Positions 6,921 to 16,903 of a stretch of DNA of 64,000 nucleotides are shown here, one piece after another. The notes beneath the pieces were generated by a model. The model ran no database searches and was not told where the DNA came from. It worked only from the letters and a program-made list of their open reading frames with translations. Made by a program: the position numbers and the translations under genes. This DNA comes from Paenilisteria newyorkensis (GTDB lineage: Bacteria; Bacillota; Bacilli; Lactobacillales; Listeriaceae), in contig NZ_JNFB01000010.1 of the NCBI RefSeq assembly GCF_000766145.1, positions 17,685 to 81,684 on the forward strand. The letters run 5' to 3'. Numbering within the stretch: position 1 is the stretch's first letter; each line of letters begins with the position of its first letter.

Positions 6921-9647
6921 TTGAAAAACAAGAAAGTAAAGAAGTTAGTAAGTGTATTAACTATTGCAACAGTACTAGGAACAAGTGTAGTAACACCGCT
7001 TAATACGATGGCTACACCAACACAAGCAGCGACATCAGCGACAGCTCCAAAATACGTGGCGCCAGGGTATACAACATTATACATGTCAAATATCAATGCA
7101 TATTTTCCTTCAGCATCACTCGACGGGAACTACCTAGTTATTGATATGATAAAAATACACAAGGGTTACGGTATAGATGTTCTATTTCCAAATGGGCAAA
7201 AAATTCAGGTATATAAGCAACTTGCTTCCAATGTTGCTGAAACAGCTCGGATTTATGTAGGAAATACGAATCTTCAGTCCGCACCTTATCGGGTTTTCTA
7301 TGTAGATAAAATTAACCCAAATGGAACATCATATCTTAGCGGTAAATATTCATTTCAAGTAGATACGTCCAGATTTTATAAATACGATACCAACTTTGGA
7401 CAAGCGGTATACAATTTATTTACTAGCTCAAGTTTGACAACAATCGGTGCAGAAGTAACGCAAGCGGACATTGATATTGCAAAAAATACTGCGAAAAACG
7501 CTGTAACTTCTCCAGAAAAAACAAGATTGGAAAATTTAATTAATCAAGCACAGACGCAGCTAACAAACAATACAACTGTGAAAGAAACAGAAGCACGCAA
7601 TGCCGTCAATGCTTTATTCAGTAATAACGATCCAAAATCGGATGCAATTAAAGCTACAACCGATCAAGCGGCGATCGATGTGGCGCAAGGACTTGTTAAT
7701 TCAGTCAGTAACCAGACGATACGAGAAGAACTACAAAAGGATTTAAACAAAGCCCAAGAATTGCTAAACGCACGTCATGCAGCTGAATTAGAAGAAGCCG
7801 CCAATAAATCAGTCAAAGAATTATTCGTAAACGACACAGTAGCAAGCAATGCAATCAAGAACGCAACGAACCAAAAAGCCATTGATGATGCACAAAAAAC
7901 AATTGACATCGTAACAAATGGAACGGTAAAAGATGCACTACAAGCCGATTTAAATAAGGCGCAAGAATTACTAGATGCACGTAACGCAGCCTTAGAAGCG
8001 GATAAAAACCAACAAGTTATTGCAGATCATCTAGTAAAGCAACTTTTCGTAAATAACACGCCAACAAGCGATGCCATTAAAGATGCAACGAACCAAGTGA
8101 AAATTGATGAGGCACAAGAACAAGTAAGTTTAGTGAAAGACCCGACAGTCAAAGCAACGTTGCAAGCCAATCTAGACCGCGCTCAAGAATTGCTAGATCT
8201 ACGCAACAAGACGGACCAATCTGCCAAACAAGCTGAGGCAGAAAAAGCAGTAAACGAGCTATTCACAAACAACAATCCAGAGACAGGCACAATCAAGGAT
8301 ACAACTACACAAAAAACAATTGATGATGCGCAAAAATTAATAGATGAAGTAACCGATGCAACTAAAAAAGCAGAATTGCAAGCGAGCTTAGACAAAGCCC
8401 AAGAACTTTTAGATGCTAAAAACGCAGCAATTCAAGCGGAGAAAGATCGCCAAGTTGCAGCAGAAAAAGCAGTAAATGAGCTGTTCACAAGCAACAATCC
8501 AGCGATAGATAAAATCAAAGAAACAACCACACAAAAAGCAATTGATGATGCACAAAAATTAGTAAATACAGTAACAGACGCAGCGAAGAAAGCCGAACTA
8601 CAAAAAAACTTAGATCGAGCGCAAGAACTTTTAGATGCTAAAAACGCAGCAATCCAAGCGGAGAAAGATCGCCAAGTTGCAGCAGAAAAAGCAGTAAATG
8701 AACTGTTCACAAGCAACAAGCCAGCAACAGATAAAATCAAAGAAACAACCACACAAAAAGCAATTGATGGTGCGCAAAAACTAGTAAATACAGTAACAGA
8801 CACAGCGAAAAAAGCCGAACTACAAAAAAACTTAGATCGAGCGCAAGAACTTTTAGACGCTAAAAACGCAACAACAGGAAAAATCACACCGAATGATTTT
8901 ACCATTGGTACAGACAAATTTATTACAGGTAGCTACACAGGAGACGTTGCCAAAGTATCCATCGTCCGAGGTTTTGACGAATACACTGGAGCAACAGTCA
9001 AAAATGGCGAATTTAGTTTCTATACAGTCGGCAAAGCAATCAAGAAAACGGATCAAATTTATGTAGTAGCATACGACAAAAATGGCAAAGAGTTATCACG
9101 TGAACTAGTGAAATTCGTTGTCGTGACAGAAGGAAAAATCACACCAGTTGAAATGACTATTCCAGGTGACAACAACATTACAGGAACTTACACAGGAGAC
9201 GTATCCCGCATTGAAGTAAGTGTGAACGATGGCGAATTCAAAAAAGGCGGAACAGTAGCCAATGGAACCTTCAAATTCTACTCTTATGGCTTGGTAACGA
9301 AAGCAACAGATAAAGTAGTTGTGAAAGCATACGATAGCGCAGGAAAACTACTCGACACAAAAACTGTTAAAATCAAAACAACCATTCCAACTGCGGGAAC
9401 AGTTACGGTGGCAGATTACACGCTAGGCACAAGTAACATTACAGGTGTTTTTACAGGTGATGTGAAGTCGCTTAAAGTAACAGTAGGCACAACCGTTTAC
9501 AGCGGTGGAACAATCAACGGCGATGGCACATTCAAATTTTACATCCTAGGTAAAATCGCATTTGTAACAGACACAGTAAGCATTGCAGCATACGATAAAA
9601 CGGGTAAATTCTTAGATAGCAAAGTTATTACCGTATTACCAAAATAA
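6921..9647 (+). CDS. Secreted surface protein: six helical 74-residue repeats plus three Listeria Ig-like modules
   Basis: About 908 residues. The N terminus is a signal peptide (KNKKVKKLVSVL, hydrophobic core, then ATPTQAA). A unique N-terminal domain of about 180 residues follows, then six helical repeats of about 74 residues with a conserved AVNELF...DAQKL...LDKAQELLDAKN pattern, then three Ig-like modules that each show an ITGxYTGDV motif and FKFYxxG strand, of the kind common in Listeria exoproteins. There is no LPXTG motif, so it is released or held non-covalently. TTG 6921 is preferred because AGGA lies 6 bases upstream; TTG 6873 and ATG 6903 are in frame but lack a ribosome site. The role may be adhesion or binding of partners; function is not shown by the sequence. 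Confidence 0.8.
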   Translation: MKNKKVKKLVSVLTIATVLGTSVVTPLNTMATPTQAATSATAPKYVAPGYTTLYMSNINAYFPSASLDGNYLVIDMIKIHKGYGIDVLFPNGQKIQVYKQLASNVAETARIYVGNTNLQSAPYRVFYVDKINPNGTSYLSGKYSFQVDTSRFYKYDTNFGQAVYNLFTSSSLTTIGAEVTQADIDIAKNTAKNAVTSPEKTRLENLINQAQTQLTNNTTVKETEARNAVNALFSNNDPKSDAIKATTDQAAIDVAQGLVNSVSNQTIREELQKDLNKAQELLNARHAAELEEAANKSVKELFVNDTVASNAIKNATNQKAIDDAQKTIDIVTNGTVKDALQADLNKAQELLDARNAALEADKNQQVIADHLVKQLFVNNTPTSDAIKDATNQVKIDEAQEQVSLVKDPTVKATLQANLDRAQELLDLRNKTDQSAKQAEAEKAVNELFTNNNPETGTIKDTTTQKTIDDAQKLIDEVTDATKKAELQASLDKAQELLDAKNAAIQAEKDRQVAAEKAVNELFTSNNPAIDKIKETTTQKAIDDAQKLVNTVTDAAKKAELQKNLDRAQELLDAKNAAIQAEKDRQVAAEKAVNELFTSNKPATDKIKETTTQKAIDGAQKLVNTVTDTAKKAELQKNLDRAQELLDAKNATTGKITPNDFTIGTDKFITGSYTGDVAKVSIVRGFDEYTGATVKNGEFSFYTVGKAIKKTDQIYVVAYDKNGKELSRELVKFVVVTEGKITPVEMTIPGDNNITGTYTGDVSRIEVSVNDGEFKKGGTVANGTFKFYSYGLVTKATDKVVVKAYDSAGKLLDTKTVKIKTTIPTAGTVTVADYTLGTSNITGVFTGDVKSLKVTVGTTVYSGGTINGDGTFKFYILGKIAFVTDTVSIAAYDKTGKFLDSKVITVLPK
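7586..8871 (+). repeat. Tandem coding repeats, about 222 bp each
   Basis: Six in-frame units encode the 74-residue helical repeat. The last two units are nearly identical at DNA level (the CAAGTTGCAGCAGAAAA segment recurs 222 bases apart, at 8451 and 8673), while the first three have diverged. This points to recent unit duplication and likely copy-number variation between strains. Confidence 0.8.
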
Positions 9648-9654
9648 ATAACGA

Positions 9655-9690
9655 AAAAAGATGGTCCGCGCAATGCGAGCCATCTTTTTC
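9655..9690 (+). terminator. Rho-independent terminator
   Basis: AAAAAGATGG and CCATCTTTTT arms around a 15-base loop, ending in T residues, 8 bases after the stop of the repeat/Ig surface protein gene. Confidence 0.75.
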
Positions 9691-9781
9691 ACGTATGAGA
9701 TTAGGAAACATTTAGTTAAAGAAAAATTAGCACGTCATAAAATTGTCACAAAATAGTGGTGAAAAACAAATATTTCGTGAA

Positions 9782-9809
9782 TTGAGACTCGTTATCCATA
9801 TGTTATAGT
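9782..9809 (+). promoter_or_regulatory. Probable sigma-A promoter of the LPXTG protein gene
   Basis: TTGAGA (9782-9787), a 16-base spacer and TATAGT (9804-9809), giving a leader of about 70 bases before the ATG at 9889. The rest of the 9690-9880 gap shows no gene. Confidence 0.5.
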
Positions 9810-9888
9810 CAAAAATAGCGTTGCTTGAATGAAATTATATGCTGTACAGAAGTAAATATTTTTATAGAGAAGAAAAGGGGATTAGTTG

Positions 9889-12135
9889 ATGAAGATAAAG
9901 AAATATACGGCAATTTTTATGATTATGTTACTGAGCGTACAATTAGGAATGTTATTTCTAATTGTAAAAAAGGATCAGGTTATGGCTGAAGGCACAGGTG
10001 TCAACACAACAATATCAGTGGCTTCAGGTACGATAAAAAGTCGCCAAGAAGTCAACTTACACGTCAATGTTTTTGGCAGTGCAGGGGATTTTTTGGGTGA
10101 ACATGGGAAAATCATTGTGACAATACCGAGAGAAATCGTTTATAATGTGAATGATTTTGATACTAAGATGCTTATTCCAGAGCCGTTTAAGTATGAAGGG
10201 ATAGAAAGAGATACTACAAATTTTAAACTTACTTTCTCAGTAGATACCAAGCTGATTGGCGAAAATGATGCATTTAACGGTTTATTCCAAATAAAATTTG
10301 GAGCTCCAATACTAAAAGTTGGCGGAGCGCAAGCGAGTATTCAAAATTTCACAGTAACCTATGCTGGTAAACAACAGCAAACAAGTGCTGAAATCCAGAG
10401 ACAAAATACGCTACATTTACCAGTGTTTGATAAATGGTATAAAGGGGATTTTGATCAGAATGGAGTCGCCAATTTAAATACAATGGCACCCGAAGGAAAT
10501 CGCTTTCAATTGGTGGTGAACTACCGCGGCGTAGAATTAAAGGATGTTGTTGTTTCGGACACGTTACCTCAAGGGACCAAACTTATTCCGGCGGTCAGCA
10601 GAGTTTCAACCCCTGGGAATCCGATGACAAAAGATAACATTCGGATTTTAAAGGTCACCGATTTTGATGAGGAAGGAGAGGCGATACGTTATGCGTATGT
10701 GACGGAAGAATTCAAAGATAAGATTGCATATAATGACGTAACCAAGCGCTTCACCGTGGACTTTGGGGATATCGCAGCTGACACGACCTATTTTGTGGAG
10801 TATGCCCTAGAAATAGAGGACACCAATCTAGGAATAAAGGCGAATGTGGCGAATCTGACGGCGAGTAATCGACAACCTATCGAAAAAACAGTCTCCGTGC
10901 AGGCGATTAAGCACTATGGAACAAGCTATATTTTAAATAAAAGTGTCGATAAAACAGCCTTAAATTATGATGAAAATGAATTGACATATACGTTGCGTTT
11001 GGTACCTTTAGATGGTGACGCGATTCCAGCGGGCACCGTTGTTACAGATCCATTAAGCGAAAAAATGGTAGCTCCTGAAATTGGCGCTTACGACGAAAAA
11101 AAGTTTGATATAAAGGTAGAAAACAATAAATTGGTCATCAAAATGTTGCAAGATTTACCAAAAGGCGACTTAGCAGAATGGCATTTTAAAGTTAATGTTG
11201 CGAGCCTGAAAATGGGTGAGACGCTATCCAATCAAGCATTTCTGATATTGCCAAACGATATGATTTACTCCAATTCGGTTTCAACCAGAAAATATGACGG
11301 TAGAATTCAGATTAAAAAAGTAGATAATCTGAATAATCCAGTTTCTGGTGCGATGTATGAGATTTTGAACGATAAAGATGAGCGCGTTTTTGAAGGAATA
11401 ACAAATGCGAAAGGTCTCCTCGTTTCGAATGCGTTACAATTAGGAAACTATACAGTGAGGGAGGTCCTGGCACCAGTGGGATATATATTGGATAACACAC
11501 CTCATTATGTGGTCGTAAATGATGGAGACACGGTGCCGATTATTCTGGGGACCGAGAATATGCTTCGATCAGGAACGATAGAGCTGACAAAAGTAGATGC
11601 AGATAATCCTTCGATGACGCTAGCCGACGCTATTTTTGAGTTGCGAGATAATGAGGGAGAGATTCTGCTCCAAGACATGACGACGGATATCAATGGAAAA
11701 ATAGTCATTTCGGGACTAATTCCAGGCAAGTATTCCTTTATAGAAACAAAAGCACCAGCAGGGTATATACTAGATAACACACCAGTTCTAGTTACGGTTG
11801 AAATTGGAGAAAATGACACACAAGTTCAGGTCATCAAGGAAAACCGTCGCGAAGTATCAGTGGCACCAGAAAAACCACCAGTTCTTCTCGATCCACCAGA
11901 TAGAATCCCGGAAATCACTTTACCGGAAACCCCGGTTACGACTCCAGTGAAAAAATTAATGAAAATCCCTGTCAATCCAGTGATAAAGCCTATAACTAAT
12001 ACGGTAGAAAAAACAACACCACCCCAAATAAAATTGCCGAAAACAGGAGATAGTCTAGCGAATCAAGCTGTTTTTTACGGGTTGGGTATGCTGTTGCTAG
12101 GTGTAGTATACCTCGTTAGAAGAAAAAGTGCATAA
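9889..12135 (+). CDS. LPXTG wall-anchored protein with SpaA/prealbumin-like modules
   Basis: A 748-residue cell-wall protein. After a signal peptide (KIKKYTAIFMIMLLSV core) come adhesin-type beta domains (residues about 30-460, including an isopeptide-style collagen-binding-like region), then two SpaA-like prealbumin modules, each with KVD...GAMYEI / AIFELRDNEG and an ETKAPAGYILDNTP-type E-box, then a Pro-rich wall spacer and LPKTGDS, a hydrophobic segment and RRKSA tail for sortase A. The SpaA modules usually form intramolecular Lys-Asn bonds, giving a stiff stalk. ATG 9889 has AAAGGGG 8 bases upstream; an upstream TTG at 9886 is less likely. Probably an adhesin; the ligand is unknown. No pilin sortase is adjacent. 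Confidence 0.87.
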   Translation: MKIKKYTAIFMIMLLSVQLGMLFLIVKKDQVMAEGTGVNTTISVASGTIKSRQEVNLHVNVFGSAGDFLGEHGKIIVTIPREIVYNVNDFDTKMLIPEPFKYEGIERDTTNFKLTFSVDTKLIGENDAFNGLFQIKFGAPILKVGGAQASIQNFTVTYAGKQQQTSAEIQRQNTLHLPVFDKWYKGDFDQNGVANLNTMAPEGNRFQLVVNYRGVELKDVVVSDTLPQGTKLIPAVSRVSTPGNPMTKDNIRILKVTDFDEEGEAIRYAYVTEEFKDKIAYNDVTKRFTVDFGDIAADTTYFVEYALEIEDTNLGIKANVANLTASNRQPIEKTVSVQAIKHYGTSYILNKSVDKTALNYDENELTYTLRLVPLDGDAIPAGTVVTDPLSEKMVAPEIGAYDEKKFDIKVENNKLVIKMLQDLPKGDLAEWHFKVNVASLKMGETLSNQAFLILPNDMIYSNSVSTRKYDGRIQIKKVDNLNNPVSGAMYEILNDKDERVFEGITNAKGLLVSNALQLGNYTVREVLAPVGYILDNTPHYVVVNDGDTVPIILGTENMLRSGTIELTKVDADNPSMTLADAIFELRDNEGEILLQDMTTDINGKIVISGLIPGKYSFIETKAPAGYILDNTPVLVTVEIGENDTQVQVIKENRREVSVAPEKPPVLLDPPDRIPEITLPETPVTTPVKKLMKIPVNPVIKPITNTVEKTTPPQIKLPKTGDSLANQAVFYGLGMLLLGVVYLVRRKSA

Positions 12136-12139
12136 ATAA

Positions 12140-12180
12140 AAAAGTGATGGGCTTCCTGAATCGGAGGCTCATCACTTTTC
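12140..12180. terminator. Bidirectional terminator between LPXTG gene and ldh
   Basis: AAAAGTGATGGGC pairs with GCTCATCACTTTT around a 14-base loop. It has A residues on one side and T on the other, so it can end both the plus-strand wall-protein transcript and the convergent ldh transcript. Confidence 0.8.
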
Positions 12181-12192
12181 CTACGTTATAGA

Positions 12193-13146
<954 letters not shown>

Positions 13147-13169
13147 TCAAAAATACGATCTACTAGTAC

Positions 13170-13197
13170 AGTATAACACGTAATCTTCATTTGTGAA
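13170..13197 (-). promoter_or_regulatory. Probable sigma-A promoter of ldh
   Basis: On the minus strand TTCACA, a 16-base spacer and TATACT lie about 40 bases upstream of the ATG. The plus-strand TTGTGAAA overlapping the -35 resembles one half of a Rex (redox) operator; the second half is poorly conserved, so Rex control is only a possibility. Confidence 0.55.
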
Positions 13198-13239
13198 ACC
13201 TTGAACTACTTGAATTTAAAAAAGTGTTATACTAAAAAC

Positions 13240-13255
13240 ATGTAAGCGTTATGAT
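13240..13255. promoter_or_regulatory. Catabolite-responsive element (cre-like)
   Basis: ATGTAAGCGTTATGAT agrees with the CcpA consensus WTGNAARCGNWWNCAW at all but one position. It lies between ldh and ctc, about 45 bases beyond the ldh -35 box, where CcpA could affect ldh from upstream. Confidence 0.5.
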
Positions 13256-13320
13256 ACAGTTTTTACTAAAAAGGATTTCTCCTATCTTTAGCCTTAAATA
13301 GCGCAACGTAAACCCTTATT

Positions 13321-13346
13321 GTTTCATTTTTTTTCGGAAAGGGTAT
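13321..13346 (+). promoter_or_regulatory. Sigma-B promoter of ctc
   Basis: GTTT (13321-13324), a 16-base spacer and GGGTAT (13341-13346) match the general-stress sigma-B consensus (GTTT, then GGGWAT). ctc is a known sigma-B gene in Bacillus and Listeria, which supports the call. Confidence 0.75.
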
Positions 13347-13392
13347 ATGATGGAGGTGTACAACATAAATTGAATGAGTGGAGTGATTTTTT

Positions 13393-14022
13393 ATGGCAAC
13401 AACATTAGAGGTCCAGAAAAGAGAAACAAAACCGCATTCGAACATAACGTCTATCCGTAATGCAGGTAGAATTCCAGGTGTTATATATGGTTACAAGGCA
13501 GAAAACGTGCCAGTTTCCGTAGACTCTTTAACATTTATTAAAGCAGTTCGAGATAACGGCCGAAATTCCGTATTTTCAGTATCGGTTGACGGAGCAAAAT
13601 TAAATGTACTATTACATGATTACCAAATAGACCCGTTAAAAGGGGACATCGAGCACATCGATTTACTAGCGGTAAACATGTCTGAAGAAGTGGAAGCAGC
13701 GGTGAGTATTAACCTTGTCGGCGAGTCCAAAGGCGTTAAGCTAAGTGGCGTACTGCAACAAGTTCTTTATGAAATTACAGTTTCTGCAACACCAGACAAA
13801 TTACCAGAAGTAGTCGAAGTTGATATCACAGATCTTGATATCGGTGACGCGATTACGGTAACAGATATTCCTAAAAATGGCGACTACGAAGTGATTACCG
13901 ATGGCGAAGAAGTCATTGCGACAGTTTCTGCACCGCGTACTAGTGACGAGCCAGAAACAACAAGTAGCGCAGTAACAGAACCAGAAGCGTTACATGGTTC
14001 AGATGAAACTCCTGACAAATAA
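13393..14022 (+). CDS. ctc: 50S ribosomal protein L25 / general stress protein Ctc
   Basis: A 209-residue two-domain L25 (TL5/Ctc form). The N-terminal half (residues 1-95) is the 5S-rRNA-binding L25 domain with the RNAGRIPGVIYGYK motif; the C-terminal beta domain (residues 95-180) holds GVKLSGVLQQVLYEI and VDITDLDIGDAI. An acidic, Ser/Thr-rich tail ends the protein. It binds 5S rRNA and is induced by heat, salt and other stress. GGAG precedes the ATG and a sigma-B promoter lies upstream. In L. monocytogenes a hypothetical gene, pth and mfd follow ctc; here a terminator and a secreted protein follow. Confidence 0.93.
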   Translation: MATTLEVQKRETKPHSNITSIRNAGRIPGVIYGYKAENVPVSVDSLTFIKAVRDNGRNSVFSVSVDGAKLNVLLHDYQIDPLKGDIEHIDLLAVNMSEEVEAAVSINLVGESKGVKLSGVLQQVLYEITVSATPDKLPEVVEVDITDLDIGDAITVTDIPKNGDYEVITDGEEVIATVSAPRTSDEPETTSSAVTEPEALHGSDETPDK

Positions 14023-14037
14023 ATTTTAATATGACGG

Positions 14038-14086
14038 AAACCGAGTAATGAGGGCGAGCGATTCGCCTCCACTGCTCGGTTTTTTT
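14038..14086 (+). terminator. Rho-independent terminator of ctc
   Basis: Outer arms AAACCGAG and CTCGGTTT enclose an inner GGCGAGCGATTCGCC hairpin, followed by a long T run. Confidence 0.85.
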
Positions 14087-14265
14087 GTCGTGTTCACAAT
14101 TTCGACACATTTGTTCACAATTACACGAAGGTTTACATAAGTTTTGGAACGGGGAAATAGACTTAAGTAAGAAGACAAGCCATTTTTGGAAAATGTAAGG
14201 GAAAAATTAGAAGTCCGTAAAACGATGTTAATTTCACGTTTTTAGAAAATTAGGGGGTAGTGAAG

Positions 14266-16026
14266 ATGAAAAAAAGAATTTTACTGCTTCTCAGTTTTGC
14301 GATGGTCTTGATGGGCGGATTACTCATCCAAGGCGCGAACGCAAAAGCAGCGACATTAAATCTGAAACCAGGGACAACGACGGAAATCAAGGCTCATAAT
14401 ACACAAGCCCTTCAAAATGCAATCAACACGTCAAAAAAACCTATCACGATTCCAAAAGGGAATTTTGAAGTAGTAGGAAGTATTATTTTGAAATCAAATG
14501 TCACGTTGGTTGGAGCAACTACGAACCCGGCCGATTCCAAAATCACGCTCAATAACGGGCCGATGACGACGGAAACAGGCAAGGGCGTAACGACTGTGAA
14601 CAACCTGCACCTGCGGAATTTCACGCTACAATATAACGCTAATATGCCAAAATACGATTTTCAAAAACATAATGTACACGTGTACCAAAGCAATTTACTA
14701 GAAATCGGCGCGGTACCAAAAGCAGAAGCTACGGCAAATTATCACGCTGTATACAAAAAGCCGACAAAAAACAATATTCAGGTTCAAAACATGATTTTAA
14801 ACGCTAATCAAGTAGGTTCCGCGGCATTAAGTATCGCCAAGGCGACGAACGTAAATATTGCTAATAATCAAATACTTAATTCAGGACTACAAAGCGGAAT
14901 CACTGCAAGTTATACAGACGGACTACGAATCGATGGCAATACGGTGAAGAATTCCGGACGTTCTGGCATCAGTTTGTACCAAGGAAACGGCTCAGCCAAA
15001 GCCCCAGTGTACATTCGCAACAACAAAGTCATCGATTGGATGGAGCGCTTCGGCGGTTATCACTATAACGCGGCCAAAGCAGCTAAAATCGCGCCCGACA
15101 TGATGCTTGACGGCGGAATCGACAGCTATGGTCCGGCCAACAACTACGTCTACACTATTGGCAACACTGTCTCCCTACAAAAAGAAAACAATAAACGCAT
15201 CGCTGACAACCAAAAAACCGAACAAAAATGGGGTGTGAAAAACGCGCGTTACGTTGGCTACACAGGCATTCGAGGCAGCGGCATCGCGCACGCCGTCTAC
15301 CAAAACAATACCGTCACCATCAACAGTCCCGACGCGATCTCCTTCATGACCTTCAACCTGCGACTCCGCAACACGTACACCGCACCAAAATACATTTTAG
15401 TCGAAAAAAACAAATTTACCGCCCAAAATATCAGTTTTCCGATACGAATTTTCGGCGGAGCGAGCGACGGCAGTTTGGCATCCGGCATTACGATCCGCCA
15501 AAACACGTTCACGATTAACGGCGACATCCCAACCTACTACAAAACCCTGATCGACGTCCGCGAGAAAACCGAGACCATCAGCGGCAAACTAACCTATTTC
15601 GGCACATCGCTCGTGACAGTCACCGGCAACAAGATCACCAGCAAAAACGTGAAGCAAATCGTCGCCGGCACCCCGATCCGCAAGCTACCAGTCGTGGATA
15701 CACTATACATTGGCCAAAATACGCTCAACGCCAAGCCGTTTCAAAAAATCGGTGGCTATCTCGACACCGTGATTCAGCTCCCTACGTATAAAAAAGGCAT
15801 CATCAGCGGCGGCATCATGCGTTCGTTCACCGACACAGCGACCAAGACAATTCAGCTGAGAGACACCGCCGGAAAAGCCCTAACAAAGCCAATCGCGCTT
15901 AAAAAAGGCCCCATAGTGAATTTCGCGCTGAAGCCATTTTACAGTCCGAAACCGAAAGTTCTGTGGATTACGAATAAAGTCGGAACGAAGAGCGTGACGA
16001 AGAAAGTACCGTTGTATTTGTTTTAG
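14266..16026 (+). CDS. Secreted right-handed parallel beta-helix protein
   Basis: About 586 residues with a signal peptide (KKRILLLLSFAMVLMGGLL...ANAKAA). The body shows the Asn-rich periodicity of right-handed beta-helix/pectate-lyase-like proteins (for example NNIQVQNMILNANQ, NVNIANNQILNSG, GLRIDGNTVKNSG, APVYIRNNKVIDW). A C-terminal beta domain of about 60 residues follows. No sorting or membrane anchor is seen. Such proteins bind or cut polysaccharide; catalytic residues cannot be named from reading alone. GTG 14260 and ATG 14266 are both in frame; AGGGGG fits ATG 14266 (8 bases). Its 3' half is richer in G+C than the 5' half. Confidence 0.78.
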   Translation: MKKRILLLLSFAMVLMGGLLIQGANAKAATLNLKPGTTTEIKAHNTQALQNAINTSKKPITIPKGNFEVVGSIILKSNVTLVGATTNPADSKITLNNGPMTTETGKGVTTVNNLHLRNFTLQYNANMPKYDFQKHNVHVYQSNLLEIGAVPKAEATANYHAVYKKPTKNNIQVQNMILNANQVGSAALSIAKATNVNIANNQILNSGLQSGITASYTDGLRIDGNTVKNSGRSGISLYQGNGSAKAPVYIRNNKVIDWMERFGGYHYNAAKAAKIAPDMMLDGGIDSYGPANNYVYTIGNTVSLQKENNKRIADNQKTEQKWGVKNARYVGYTGIRGSGIAHAVYQNNTVTINSPDAISFMTFNLRLRNTYTAPKYILVEKNKFTAQNISFPIRIFGGASDGSLASGITIRQNTFTINGDIPTYYKTLIDVREKTETISGKLTYFGTSLVTVTGNKITSKNVKQIVAGTPIRKLPVVDTLYIGQNTLNAKPFQKIGGYLDTVIQLPTYKKGIISGGIMRSFTDTATKTIQLRDTAGKALTKPIALKKGPIVNFALKPFYSPKPKVLWITNKVGTKSVTKKVPLYLF

Positions 16027-16046
16027 AAATAAGTCATGAAAAGTAG

Positions 16047-16084
16047 AACCAGGAATGCGTCGCGATTCATTTCTGGTTTTTTCA
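16047..16084 (+). terminator. Rho-independent terminator
   Basis: AACCAGGAATG pairs with CATTTCTGGTT (one bulge), then a T run, 20 bases after the beta-helix gene. Confidence 0.8.
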
Positions 16085-16139
16085 TTGTTTTCGGGACGCG
16101 GTTTTATGTTAGAATTTGAGAATGGGGTGGGATCTATAT

Positions 16140-16400
16140 TTGGCGAATACATACACGATAGAAGAAAGTCAATATCTCCGCCAAATCGATAAAAGGCTAT
16201 TTGCGCTGGTGGGTGTGGTTATAATTATCATCGGAATTCAATATGTATATCAAGATTTTATAACAGGAACAATCCTCAAAAGCTGTCTTGTTATCATTAT
16301 ACTATGCAATATATCAAAGTTCGCGGAGATTGCAGAAGACTTTGGCTTTAAACGGATTTGGCGCCATTATCATATCACTTCTACTACTCTAAATACATAG
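16140..16400 (+). CDS. Small membrane protein, tandem paralogue 1
   Basis: An 86-residue protein with two membrane segments (LVGVVIIIIGIQYVY and ILKSCLVIIILCNI) separated by QDFITG. I do not recognise a named family. It is clearly related to the next gene: both carry IQ-aromatic-x-aromatic-QDFIT between the segments and end in a charged amphipathic stretch. TTG 16140 has GGGGTGGG 8 bases upstream; ATG 16122 is an alternative with no good site. Short spacing to four further genes suggests an operon running to about 19066. Confidence 0.62.
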   Translation: MANTYTIEESQYLRQIDKRLFALVGVVIIIIGIQYVYQDFITGTILKSCLVIIILCNISKFAEIAEDFGFKRIWRHYHITSTTLNT

Positions 16401-16417
16401 CAAAGGCGGCGAAAATT

Positions 16418-16696
16418 TTGTCTTCAAAAAAGGATCAGGAAAGAAAAGAGAATCGTTTTAAATACATCCTAATCAGCATTTTTATAGCTGTGCTAGCGAT
16501 ACAGTTTTTCTTCCAAGATTTTATAACGACCGGAGTTCTTGAAGTTGTAGTAGGCGTCGCGGTGTTTGCTAATATATTTTTCATGATTGAGCTAGTTGAA
16601 AAATTAAAGCTACGAAAACCGTGGAAAGAGGGACTTCAAACGTTGAGTATCGTGCTGTTACTGTTGGCGATTGTCACATCGTACTTATTATACTGA
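16418..16696 (+). CDS. Small membrane protein, tandem paralogue 2
   Basis: A 92-residue protein: charged N terminus (SSKKDQERKENRFK), two membrane segments with QDFITT between them, and a third hydrophobic C-terminal segment. Paralogous to the preceding gene. The frame is open from 16358, but TTG 16418 is preceded by AAAGGCGG and starts 17 bases after the previous stop, so no overlap is needed. Function unknown. Confidence 0.62.
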   Translation: MSSKKDQERKENRFKYILISIFIAVLAIQFFFQDFITTGVLEVVVGVAVFANIFFMIELVEKLKLRKPWKEGLQTLSIVLLLLAIVTSYLLY

Positions 16697-16714
16697 AAAG
16701 GAGAGGATTGCCAA

Positions 16715-16891
16715 GTGTTACTAATTTTGTTAGCATTCAATATCGTCATACTAGTCTGCCTGATACTCCTAGGAAAACGGGCGAAAAAGACCCAATATAA
16801 AAAATTATTCACCGTCGTTGGACTATTATTAATGCTTGCTTCGTTCGATAGCTATGTATACTACGCGATTGTTGAATTATTCGCGAGCTAA
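16715..16891 (+). CDS. 58-residue membrane miniprotein
   Basis: GTG start with a strong AAAAGGAGAGG site 8 bases upstream. The product has two hydrophobic helices (LLILLAFNIVILVCLILLG and a second from about residue 31) joined by a basic loop KRAKKTQYKK. It sits 18 bases after the second paralogue and 12 bases before a larger unknown gene, so translation as part of the same operon is likely. No homologue recognised. Confidence 0.6.
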   Translation: MLLILLAFNIVILVCLILLGKRAKKTQYKKLFTVVGLLLMLASFDSYVYYAIVELFAS

Positions 16892-16903
16892 GGGGAGAAT
16901 CTC

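Noticed and set aside
7586..8871. CRISPR-like periodicity
   Set aside because: Unit length of 222 bp and in-frame coding content; no short identical repeats with unique spacers, and no cas genes in the window.
8183..8917. Minus-strand open frames opposite the surface protein repeats
   Set aside because: They mirror the repetitive coding sequence (Ser/Ala/Phe-rich shadow) and have no ribosome sites.
14131..14157. Sigma-B promoter before the beta-helix gene (GTTT, 17 bases, GGGAAA)
   Set aside because: Spacer at the long limit and the last consensus base is wrong; not strong enough to list.
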